A DNA stretch of 36,052 nt from Levilactobacillus huananensis (GTDB taxonomy: Bacteria > Bacillota > Bacilli > Lactobacillales > Lactobacillaceae), in NCBI RefSeq assembly GCF_003946145.1, contig NZ_RHOC01000016.1, positions 1 through 36,052 on the forward strand. Reading direction: 5' to 3'. The translations under genes were made by a program, and so were the position numbers. Position 1 is the stretch's first letter; each line of letters starts with the position of its first letter. Shown here one piece after another: positions 1 to 6,690 of the stretch. The notes under the pieces are model-generated. The model worked only from the letters and a program-made list of their open reading frames with translations. It ran no database searches and had not been told where the DNA came from.

Positions 1-186
1 TGTTCTGGGTGAGACACTATTTAGTGTACACAAAATTTCAAAATGTTTTATTTACAGAGCTTGACTAAACGTAGGAAGGAGTCTGGGACAGAGGTCTCAG
101 GCTTTTTGTGTCCGCCGAACGAACCTGGCCGAAATAAGCGTCAAAAGGGAGTCAGCGAGGGTTAATAAGTCTTCTTGAATACGATA
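1..186. other. Intergenic stretch with an operator-like palindrome
   Basis: I see no gene in the first 315 bases. A 14-base palindrome lies at 14-27, with arms ACACTA and TAGTGT around a TT centre; it could be an operator for a gene beyond the left edge. A hairpin at 76-109 and a terminator at 187-234 are listed separately. Confidence 0.4.
76..109 (+). repeat. GAGTCTGGGACA hairpin, copy 1
   Basis: The bases GAGTCTGGGAC can pair, with G-U pairs, with GTCTCAGGCTT a few bases on, followed by a T-run. The core GAGTCTGGGACA recurs exactly at 4509-4520, also in a hairpin ending in T's. It may be an intrinsic terminator of a gene outside the window, or a dispersed small hairpin repeat. Confidence 0.5.
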
Positions 187-234
187 GTAAAAAAGCGCCG
201 TAAATCCCTAATCGGGTTTACGGCGCTTTTTTAC
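187..234. terminator. Bidirectional intrinsic terminator
   Basis: A perfect 18-base stem (187-204 with 217-234) encloses a 12-base loop; it is GC-rich in the middle and flanked by A's on one side and T's on the other. Read leftward it ends the aldo/keto reductase transcript; read rightward it would stop transcription entering from the left. Confidence 0.85.
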
Positions 235-315
235 TGTAGGTATTTCTAAATCAGACTACTGAAGCAGACGCCAACAGGCGGTTAGTCTTCGGCGACCACT
301 TGTGGCCCATCATGT

Positions 316-1266
316 TTAAGGTAAATCATTGCCAGCGGCAAAGTAGACGTCGTACCATTCTTGCTTGGTCAAGTTAACGTCGGCACCAGCCGCGCTATCC
401 TTGATGTGATCCGGATTCATGGTTCCAAGCAAGACTTGTAAGTTGGCAGGGTGACGTAGAATCCAGGCCACGGCAATTCCGTTCTTGGAGACACCATACT
501 TGTCAGCTAACTTTTGCAATTCGGCATTCAATTCAGGGTACTTCGGATCGTTGATAAACATGCCAGCGAAGAGGCCATATTGGAATGGTGACCATGCCTG
601 AACCGTCACGTGCTTGCGACGCGCGTATTCCAACATCCCTAAGTCATTAGAGGTTGGCTTGTCGTCCATGTTGACGTGAAGACCAGCGGCAACCATACCG
701 GCGTGAGCGGCACTAAATTGAAGTTGGTTAAACATTAACTTTTGGTCGACAGCCTCTTGTAACATTTCAAATTGTTGAACGTTAAAGTTGGAGACCCCAA
801 AGTGACGAACCTTACCGGCTGCCTGTAAGGTATTGAAGGCATCAGCGATTTCTTCAGGTTCCATCAATGGATCTGGCCGGTGAAGCAGGAAAGCATCGAG
901 GTAGTCGATCCCCATCCGTGACAAGATGCCATCAACGGCGTCGATCAGGTGCTGCTTCGAGAAGTCGTAGCGTTTACCGAAAACCAGATCGTCGTGGCTT
1001 CGTTCGGGGTCGACGATGATCCCACCCTTGGATTGGATGTAGAAATCGTCCCGGTTTAAACCGGAGGCTTTTAAAGCATCACCAAAGACTTCTTCAGACT
1101 TTCCATTAACATAAATATCTGCGGAGTCGATGTAGGTAATACCAGCATCATGAGCAGCCTCAAGCGCATTTACTGCGGCTGATTGATCGAGGACACCCAT
1201 CCGCATGATCCCTAGGGCGACAGCGGAAGACTGCCAGTTTGTCCCACCTAAACGTAATTGTTTCAT
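316..1266 (-). CDS. Aldo/keto reductase (YdhF-like oxidoreductase)
   Basis: This is a 316-residue cytosolic NADPH-dependent oxidoreductase of the aldo/keto reductase superfamily, a single (beta/alpha)8 barrel reducing aldehydes or ketones. The catalytic tetrad is visible: Asp47 and Tyr52 in YIDSADIY, Lys80 in IQSKGG, and His129 in FLLHRPD. The C-terminal half carries the usual FGVSNF and QLQFS segments and a late RHPANLQVLLGT stretch. Length is normal for the YdhF-type branch. An in-frame TTG lies one codon earlier (1269), but the ATG at 1266 sits 8 bases after AAGGAG and is preferred. It is monocistronic, divergent from the ABC operon and ends at the terminator at 187-234. The family is clear; the substrate is not. 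Confidence 0.9.
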   Translation of the reverse strand: MKQLRLGGTNWQSSAVALGIMRMGVLDQSAAVNALEAAHDAGITYIDSADIYVNGKSEEVFGDALKASGLNRDDFYIQSKGGIIVDPERSHDDLVFGKRYDFSKQHLIDAVDGILSRMGIDYLDAFLLHRPDPLMEPEEIADAFNTLQAAGKVRHFGVSNFNVQQFEMLQEAVDQKLMFNQLQFSAAHAGMVAAGLHVNMDDKPTSNDLGMLEYARRKHVTVQAWSPFQYGLFAGMFINDPKYPELNAELQKLADKYGVSKNGIAVAWILRHPANLQVLLGTMNPDHIKDSAAGADVNLTKQEWYDVYFAAGNDLP

Positions 1267-1366
1267 CAATAAAACTCCTTTATCAAACAGATTTACAAAT
1301 CCACTAATAATTTTAACGCAAATCAGCCGATATTTCGCGTGAAAGCCCTTTATTCATTAAAAATGG

Positions 1367-1394
1367 TTGACTTTATTCCGAGAACCGTTATAGT
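1367..1394 (+). promoter_or_regulatory. Promoter of the first ABC transporter operon
   Basis: TTGACT at 1367-1372 and TATAGT at 1389-1394 are separated by 16 bases, upstream of the ATPase start at 1463. The inverted repeat at 1393-1414 begins on the -10, so a bound repressor would block this promoter. Confidence 0.65.
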
Positions 1395-1414
1395 TAATTA
1401 CACAAGTAACTAAC
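1393..1414. promoter_or_regulatory. Candidate GntR/YtrA-type operator
   Basis: GTTAATTAC (1393-1401) and GTAACTAAC (1406-1414) form a 9-4-9 inverted repeat with one mismatch, overlapping the -10 and start region. The most likely ligand is the GntR-type protein encoded last in the same operon (4070-4444), giving autoregulation. The pairing of site and protein is inference. Confidence 0.5.
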
Positions 1415-1462
1415 CAACACACGTAATCAAATCTATTTTAAAAGAGTAAGGGGATTTTAATC

Positions 1463-2224
1463 ATGACAAGCAGTAACGCAGTGGTCGACGTACACGGCCT
1501 AGAAAAAACATATGGTAAAGCCAACGAACGGCAGTATCAGGCCTTGAAGGGGCTAAACTTTCAAGTTGCTTCCGGTGAATTTGTCGGGATCATGGGGGCT
1601 TCTGGTTCTGGGAAAACAACGCTACTAAACATGTTGTCAACATTAGACGTGCCAACCAAGGGTGACGTTATGGTGAATGGTCATGATGTAACGAAGATGC
1701 GAGGAAACCAGCTCGCAGATTTTCGGGCACAAGAAGTCGGCTTCATTTTTCAAGACTTTAATTTGTTAGAAAGTCTGACAGCCGAAGAAAATATTGGCTT
1801 ACCATTGGCCCTGAAGGGAACTTCTTCTAAGATTATGGATCAGGCCATTCATGAAGTGGCGAACACGCTTTCGATTTCTGATCTTTTACAGAAATATCCA
1901 TCCGAGTTATCCGGGGGTCAGAAGCAACGGGTAGCTGCGGCTAGAGCTATTGTGCATCATCCGTCAATTCTCATGGGGGACGAGCCTACGGGAGCTCTAG
2001 ATTCCACGAGTGCTCGTGAGTTGTTAGATTTACTCACGACTATTAACCAAGAACAACACATGTCGGTTCTATTAGTCACACACGATCCGTTTTCCGCTAG
2101 CTTCTGTCAACGGATTCTCTTTATCAAGGATGGTTTGATCGGCTCAGAGATTCGACGTGGTGATCAGGACCGGAGTGCCTTTTACCAGCAAATCTTAAAT
2201 GAGCTGGGCACGTTTAACGAGTAG
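1463..2224 (+). CDS. ABC transporter ATP-binding protein, BceA/MacB-like
   Basis: This 253-residue cytosolic ATPase powers the permease encoded 11 bases downstream. All ATPase motifs are intact: Walker A GASGSGKT at 45-52, Q-loop Gln97, signature LSGGQ at 149-153, Walker B ILMGDEP at 169-175 and H-loop His207. The sequence type (FIFQDFNLLESLTAEENI, DEPTGALDS) is that of the LolD/MacB/BceA group, which works with FtsX-like permeases in extrusion or antibiotic-peptide defence rather than import. The ATG follows an AAGGGG ribosome binding site. It forms an operon with the permease and GntR regulator. No BceRS-type two-component system is adjacent, so transcription is probably controlled by the GntR protein and the operator at 1393-1414. 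Confidence 0.9.
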   Translation: MTSSNAVVDVHGLEKTYGKANERQYQALKGLNFQVASGEFVGIMGASGSGKTTLLNMLSTLDVPTKGDVMVNGHDVTKMRGNQLADFRAQEVGFIFQDFNLLESLTAEENIGLPLALKGTSSKIMDQAIHEVANTLSISDLLQKYPSELSGGQKQRVAAARAIVHHPSILMGDEPTGALDSTSARELLDLLTTINQEQHMSVLLVTHDPFSASFCQRILFIKDGLIGSEIRRGDQDRSAFYQQILNELGTFNE

Positions 2225-2235
2225 GGGGAAAACGA

Positions 2236-4050
2236 ATGTTAGGGAAATTAGCATTAGCCGGAATTAAGAATCGGCGTCGTGACTACCTGGTGCTTTTGGC
2301 CGGGCTAACCATGTCTGCGGCGATCTTCTATATGTTTGCGAACCTTGCTACCAATAAGGCCTTCGTTAAGGCCAATGGGGTAGTGGGACAGTCCATGCTT
2401 ATCTTCGGTTTTGGGGCTGTTTTATTGGTTTTAATTACGATAGTCTACATTATGTATGCAAATAGTTTCTTACTTAGCATGCGGCAACACGATTATGGGC
2501 TCTTCATGATGTTGGGGGCCAAAAAACGGCGGATTGGTCAGTTGGTCTTTTTGGAAACGTTGATCTTGGGAACGGTGGCCACGGCCATCGGGATTGTCTT
2601 GGGATTGCTCATGAGCCGTTTCCTCGTTGGTTTTCTGCTGAATGCGCTGGGGTTACACTTGGCACATCTGGTGTCCTTCTATCTGCCAGCGGTTGTGGCA
2701 ACCGCCGTGCTGTACGTTGGTTTGTTTATCGCAGCATCGCTATTTAACCTGGTTAAGTTGACGCGCACAACGGTTCTCAAGCTCTTGCATGCCGATGAAG
2801 AGGCGAACCAACCACAAATCAAACCCATTCGACAGATGATTGCTGGCATTGTGGGCCTTTTGTTACTGGCAGCAGGGTATTGGGCATTAGCGTCGATTAA
2901 ATTGCTGCAGATAGCGGCGATTCCATTCGCCATCGTGACCATTACCTTGGGAACCTACCTGTTATTCCGTGCCACCCTGCTGACTATTATTCGGTGGTTA
3001 CGTCAGACGAAGTGGGCGAAAACGCACCTTAACGGTTTCCTGATGGGACAACTGAACTTTCGGGTCTACAACTATACACGGATGTTAACGATCGTCTCCT
3101 TACTTTTTGCGATGGCGTTAGGTGCCATCACGGTGGGATCTGGCTATCATCGTCAATTACCACTCCTAGCCAACAACTTTGGTTCTTATACCGTAGCTAT
3201 TCACAATAAGACGGCTAAGGAACAGCAGTTGATCGGTAAGCTGGACGTGGCTACTCAAGCCACCTACACGCAGAAGCGTCAAGGAAAGACGGTGTTTTAC
3301 AATGCCGCCGAGTTCAAGCAACAGCCTTACGAATTCAATGAAGGGACCATGACCCCTAAGTATGAGAAGAAAACAGCGGCAGAAATGAAGCCGACTGACC
3401 TTAACAGCCTTGATTTTATTAGCATGGCCGTGATGGGACAGAATAATTTCTATACGCCTAAAATGCTCAAGGCTGCCAAGTTTGCTCGGCAGCCCGGGAA
3501 GACCGTTTCGGTGACGACAATTCGTGTCAAAGATATTGAGAAGGATCGGCCAACTTTGAAGAAGCTCAACCAGATAGAGCTGGCGCGCTTCCCACATGCC
3601 AGTGAATTAACTGTGGGGAACTATCAGTCCTACGAACTTATGTTAGCTTTCTTTGGAGGACTTGAATTCATGGGGTACTTCTTAGGAATTGCTTTCTTAG
3701 CGATGTTGGCATCTTGTTTGATGTTTAAGATCCTCTCCGGTGCACCTGGTGACAAGCGACGTTACCGGATGCTCTACAAGGTAGGGGTTCGACACAGCCT
3801 AATGCGCAACGGGATCGCAAAAGAAATTGGGATTTTATTCATGATTCCTGGTATCATGGGAGTAATCGACGTGTTGTTCGGTCTCCAAATGTTTAAGCCG
3901 TTGATGCCCAAGCCAATGAGTCCGTATCTCGGAATCGGTGGGACATTTGCCATTTTTATCGGGTTGTACGCGATTTACTATCTCGTCACGCTCGCTCTGT
4001 ACTGGCAAATTGTGTTGCCTCAGGCCCCGGCCACGGCGGATCACAAGTGA
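2236..4050 (+). CDS. ABC transporter permease, BceB/FtsX-like
   Basis: This is a 604-residue membrane protein, the partner of the preceding ATPase. It follows the BceB plan: an N-terminal basic stretch (KNRRRDY) and first membrane helix, a block of hydrophobic helices to about residue 310, a large hydrophilic region of roughly 150 residues (about 310-465) expected outside the cell, then three or four C-terminal helices. The motif MLGAKKRRIGQL in the first half is the cytoplasmic coupling segment typical of FtsX-like permeases. BceB proteins confer resistance to cell-wall-active peptides; the external domain contacts the substrate. Here the substrate is unknown, and with a GntR regulator instead of a two-component system the cue probably differs from bacitracin-type modules. 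Confidence 0.88.
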   Translation: MLGKLALAGIKNRRRDYLVLLAGLTMSAAIFYMFANLATNKAFVKANGVVGQSMLIFGFGAVLLVLITIVYIMYANSFLLSMRQHDYGLFMMLGAKKRRIGQLVFLETLILGTVATAIGIVLGLLMSRFLVGFLLNALGLHLAHLVSFYLPAVVATAVLYVGLFIAASLFNLVKLTRTTVLKLLHADEEANQPQIKPIRQMIAGIVGLLLLAAGYWALASIKLLQIAAIPFAIVTITLGTYLLFRATLLTIIRWLRQTKWAKTHLNGFLMGQLNFRVYNYTRMLTIVSLLFAMALGAITVGSGYHRQLPLLANNFGSYTVAIHNKTAKEQQLIGKLDVATQATYTQKRQGKTVFYNAAEFKQQPYEFNEGTMTPKYEKKTAAEMKPTDLNSLDFISMAVMGQNNFYTPKMLKAAKFARQPGKTVSVTTIRVKDIEKDRPTLKKLNQIELARFPHASELTVGNYQSYELMLAFFGGLEFMGYFLGIAFLAMLASCLMFKILSGAPGDKRRYRMLYKVGVRHSLMRNGIAKEIGILFMIPGIMGVIDVLFGLQMFKPLMPKPMSPYLGIGGTFAIFIGLYAIYYLVTLALYWQIVLPQAPATADHK

Positions 4051-4069
4051 GTTCATAAAGAATGTGGGA

Positions 4070-4444
4070 ATGAAAATGAAATTTAATTTCGATAGTCCGG
4101 AACCCATCTACCTGCAAGTTGCAGAACAGGTGGAAGAGGCGATTTTTACCGGGATCTATCGGGCGGGGGAACAGGTGCCGTCCACGACTGAAATGTCCAA
4201 AGAATTTCATATTAACCCGGCAACGGTTTTAAAGGGAATTAACCGATTAGTAACGGCGGGTGTGATCGAAAAGCGTCGTGGTGTTGGGATGTTTGTCACC
4301 ACGGACGCTGAAAAAACGATTCGTGAGAAACGTCGCGCAGAGTTCTATGATCGTTATGTCAGTCGTTTCACGAGTGAGGCCCGTAAGCTCAATTTGTCGG
4401 AAGATGAAGTGATCGCACTGATTAAGCGTGGGTATGAAGACTAA
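4070..4444 (+). CDS. GntR family (YtrA-type) transcriptional regulator
   Basis: A 124-residue DNA-binding repressor. Residues from about 10 to 75 form the GntR winged helix (PIYLQVAEQVEEAI, then GEQVPSTTEMSKEF and NPATVLKGINRL); the short C-terminal tail lacks a large effector domain, as in the YtrA subfamily. YtrA proteins usually control a linked ABC transporter. The gene is 19 bases after the permease stop and co-directional. The start is uncertain: ATG 4070 and ATG 4076 are both in frame, and GTGGGA at 4064-4069 is spaced better for 4076; a long upstream in-frame extension overlapping the permease is not credible. The likely target is the inverted repeat at 1393-1414. Confidence 0.85.
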   Translation: MKMKFNFDSPEPIYLQVAEQVEEAIFTGIYRAGEQVPSTTEMSKEFHINPATVLKGINRLVTAGVIEKRRGVGMFVTTDAEKTIREKRRAEFYDRYVSRFTSEARKLNLSEDEVIALIKRGYED

Positions 4445-4506
4445 GTGGGTGGTCAAAGATGACGGTTTTCTGACACACCATGATCATAATTTAAAAGCAA
4501 GCGTTT

Positions 4507-4540
4507 AAGAGTCTGGGACAAAACACCTAGACTCTTTTAT
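4507..4540 (+). terminator. Terminator of the ABC-GntR operon; GAGTCTGGGACA copy 2
   Basis: AAGAGTCT (4507-4514) pairs with AGACTCTT (4529-4536), extended by GGG/CCT, and is followed by T's. It shares the core GAGTCTGGGACA with the hairpin at 76-109. Confidence 0.8.
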
Positions 4541-4620
4541 GTTGCGGGCGGTTATCATCTATGAAATACGTAGGGCAAGGAGAGGCAACACTATTCTCGG
4601 AGGCCTAAAAGTCGTTATGA

Positions 4621-4649
4621 TTTACATTGGGAGGAGTTCCTCGTATAGT
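4621..4649 (+). promoter_or_regulatory. Promoter of the HesB-like gene, with palindromes
   Basis: TTTACA (4621-4626) and TATAGT (4644-4649) are 17 bases apart. Inside the spacer lies GAGGA-GT-TCCTC (4631-4642), and just after the -10 lies GATTGT-GT-ACAATC (4651-4664). Either palindrome could be an operator; the regulator is unknown. Confidence 0.6.
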
Positions 4650-4700
4650 AGATTGTGTACAATCGATTAGAATGATTACTTACGAAAGAGGGAACGGTTT

Positions 4701-5105
4701 ATGTTTATTACAATTAAAGATGCCGCTAAAACTTACCTGACGGACCACGTTAAACCTGGCATGACACTATTGTTGACAACAGATGACGGGTCCAATCGAT
4801 ATTCGACGGTTGGTGGCACTTGCGCCATCGGTGATAAATTCCAGTTTGTTGCCTTAGCCGGAGGTGATTCTGCATACCCGTTAATCGTTGACAATGAGGC
4901 TGGTCTGAACATTCGAACCAATGCGGATACAGCCTTGTATTTGGGGAATGGTTTAATTCTGGATCGCGTTTTTAATCAGCTAGCATTGCGTGACGATACA
5001 GGTATCTTGGACAGTGCGGTAGGCTTAATAACCTATACGGCACAAGAGAAGTCTGACCTGGATTTGAAGCGGGAGATGCAGACACTAGGTACTCGAATCT
5101 GCTAA
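4701..5105 (+). CDS. HesB/YqkB-like iron-sulfur biosynthesis family protein
   Basis: A 134-residue cytosolic protein whose N-terminal part (ITIKDAAKTYL, TLLLTTDDGSNRYSTVGGTC) resembles the HesB/IscA-like fold found in YqkB-type proteins of Bacillus and lactobacilli. These are annotated as iron-sulfur cluster biosynthesis family proteins, but a cluster-carrier role is not established for this branch. Only two cysteines are visible (in GGTCAIG and at the C-terminus in RIC), so the three-cysteine site of true A-type carriers is missing. The ATG follows GAGGGAACGG. It is a single gene with its own promoter at 4621-4649 and terminator at 5116-5145. Family assignment is moderate. Confidence 0.7.
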   Translation: MFITIKDAAKTYLTDHVKPGMTLLLTTDDGSNRYSTVGGTCAIGDKFQFVALAGGDSAYPLIVDNEAGLNIRTNADTALYLGNGLILDRVFNQLALRDDTGILDSAVGLITYTAQEKSDLDLKREMQTLGTRIC

Positions 5106-5115
5106 GAAATTGGTG

Positions 5116-5145
5116 AAGCCCGGACAAATGTCCGGGCTTTTTTTA
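5116..5145 (+). terminator. Intrinsic terminator
   Basis: AAGCCCGGACA (5116-5126) pairs with TGTCCGGGCTT (5129-5139), followed by a run of T's. It ends the HesB-like gene. Confidence 0.9.
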
Positions 5146-5204
5146 TTTTCAGCGGTTGAGGCCGGAAGACTCCCTCTCAGTTTTGAGGACCTGTCTGGAC
5201 ACTG

Positions 5205-5234
5205 TTGCGAATAGGCTGACAATACGCGTATAAT
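5205..5234 (+). promoter_or_regulatory. Promoter of the adhesin gene
   Basis: TTGCGA (5205-5210) and TATAAT (5229-5234) are spaced by 18 bases, about 32 bases before the TTG start at 5267. Confidence 0.6.
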
Positions 5235-5266
5235 TTAATGATGTAAATGTTGTGGGAGGGGATTTT

Positions 5267-6556
5267 TTGAAAAGGAATAGTAAATTTTGGAGATTAATTG
5301 TTGGGATAATTAGTTTAGCGCTGGTTTTAATTGTCAGCCAAATTGCGTCACCGGCTAAAGCGGCGACACACCACAATGGGGCAGACTTTACCACGTCAGC
5401 GAGTGTCACGAACGGTCCGGATTTTACACACAAAGATACGATTGATATTCAATATAAGTTGGATTTTGGAGCGACGCCCATTAATGCTGGCGATACGATT
5501 ACATTGGACTTCCCAGAGAACCTAAAGGGAAAGCGACCAGGTGACACATTTAAAGTCTATGATGAAACTGGTGTTGAGATTGGGGAAGCCGTTGTTTCTG
5601 ATACGGGAGTTGTCATCACGATGAATGACAAACTCGAGGGAAAGACTAATGATAAGTTGATTCTGAACCTCTCCACCAAGTATCGTTACGAGGATAATGG
5701 GGAAAAGGATGTTGTCTTCCCACTTGAGAACAATGGGAGTAGTACCTCGCAAATTAACATGGTTGCAGATGAAGCCAATCTGTCTAAGAAGGGTGTTATT
5801 CAAGATGATGGCACCATCAAATGGACGATTTTGGTTGACCGTAACGAAGTTGATTTGGAAAATTTGAAGATTAGTGACACCATTGGTCCCAATCAAGAGC
5901 TGATTCCGGGCGTGACTGTCAGCAATGGGGAATGGTCTACTAAGACCAGTTACAAGCGAAAGAAGCCTGCTTTGGTAGAAGGCACTGACTATGATGTGAC
6001 CTACAAGGATAAGGGTTTTGATATGGTCTTTAATGATACCGTCGATCATCTGATCGTCATTGACTATTACACCAAGGTGACGGATCCGTCATTGATTCAT
6101 TCCGGCTATAAGTTTAAAAACAATGCCATCATGACTTGGGGTGGTGGTACTTCTGGTTCTAAGAACTCTGAAGAAGCAAATGGAAAGGTTTCTTCTTCTA
6201 CTGGAAACAGTGGTTCCGGTAGTGGGGACAATGGTACCGATGAAGTTGAAACTGACGAAGAGGACCCGGATGAAGACACTGGGACTGGGACAACAGACGT
6301 TGATGATGGTTTCGTGGAAGATAAAATTCCATCAACGGATAAGAATAAGAAAAAGAAAACACCTAGCAAAAAGGTCACGGCCAAGACAGCTAAGAAGGCT
6401 GCCGCTAAGGTAACGACTACCCAGACACCGGGTAAGACGACCAGCAAAACGAACGCTAAATTACCACAGACAAACGATAACACTGGGTGGTTCATAACCA
6501 TTGCTGGATTCTTAACTCTATTTTCACTGAGTGCTGTTTTACGGCGTCATTTTTAA
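5267..6556 (+). CDS. Sortase-anchored surface adhesin, Cna/collagen-binding-like
   Basis: A 429-residue cell-wall-anchored surface protein. Order: signal peptide (positively charged KRNSKFWR, hydrophobic core, cleavage near ASPAKA at residue 32); two beta-rich adhesive domains to about residue 295, resembling the Ig-like adhesive and collagen-binding modules of Gram-positive adhesins; a low-complexity Ser/Gly linker, then an acidic block (VETDEEDPDEDTG) and a strongly basic Lys/Ala/Thr block (KNKKKKTPSKKVTAK); and a C-terminal sortase signal LPQTN at about 399-403, hydrophobic helix and RRHF tail. The start chosen is TTG at 5267, 5 bases after GGGAGGGG; a GTG at 5252 would overlap that ribosome binding site. 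The gene stands alone. Collagen or another matrix or plant ligand is a guess from fold similarity. Confidence 0.85.
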   Translation: MKRNSKFWRLIVGIISLALVLIVSQIASPAKAATHHNGADFTTSASVTNGPDFTHKDTIDIQYKLDFGATPINAGDTITLDFPENLKGKRPGDTFKVYDETGVEIGEAVVSDTGVVITMNDKLEGKTNDKLILNLSTKYRYEDNGEKDVVFPLENNGSSTSQINMVADEANLSKKGVIQDDGTIKWTILVDRNEVDLENLKISDTIGPNQELIPGVTVSNGEWSTKTSYKRKKPALVEGTDYDVTYKDKGFDMVFNDTVDHLIVIDYYTKVTDPSLIHSGYKFKNNAIMTWGGGTSGSKNSEEANGKVSSSTGNSGSGSGDNGTDEVETDEEDPDEDTGTGTTDVDDGFVEDKIPSTDKNKKKKTPSKKVTAKTAKKAAAKVTTTQTPGKTTSKTNAKLPQTNDNTGWFITIAGFLTLFSLSAVLRRHF

Positions 6557-6577
6557 CGATTAGAGCTGTTTTTTACC

Positions 6578-6607
6578 AAAGGCCTGAGCAAAGTTGCTTG
6601 GGCCTTT
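6578..6607 (+). terminator. Probable terminator after the adhesin
   Basis: AAAGGCCTGAGCAA (6578-6591) pairs with TTGCTTGGGCCTTT (6594-6607) including two G-U pairs. The T-tail is short, so termination may be partial. Confidence 0.55.
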
Positions 6608-6690
6608 AGTCTAGAATGATTATTAAGTGGAAAAAATCACAAGCTCTGTTATACTCAGGATAGTCAGAGCGGTTGAGGAGGATGAGTGGG

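Noticed and set aside
3938-4069. A 44-residue N-terminal extension of the first GntR regulator
   Set aside because: It overlaps the permease gene in another frame and does not resemble GntR; YtrA proteins start right at the PIYLQ region.
6106-6501. A 131-codon minus-strand frame opposite the adhesin stalk
   Set aside because: It is the shadow of the repetitive acidic/basic stalk, rich in Val/Ser/Phe for that reason only.
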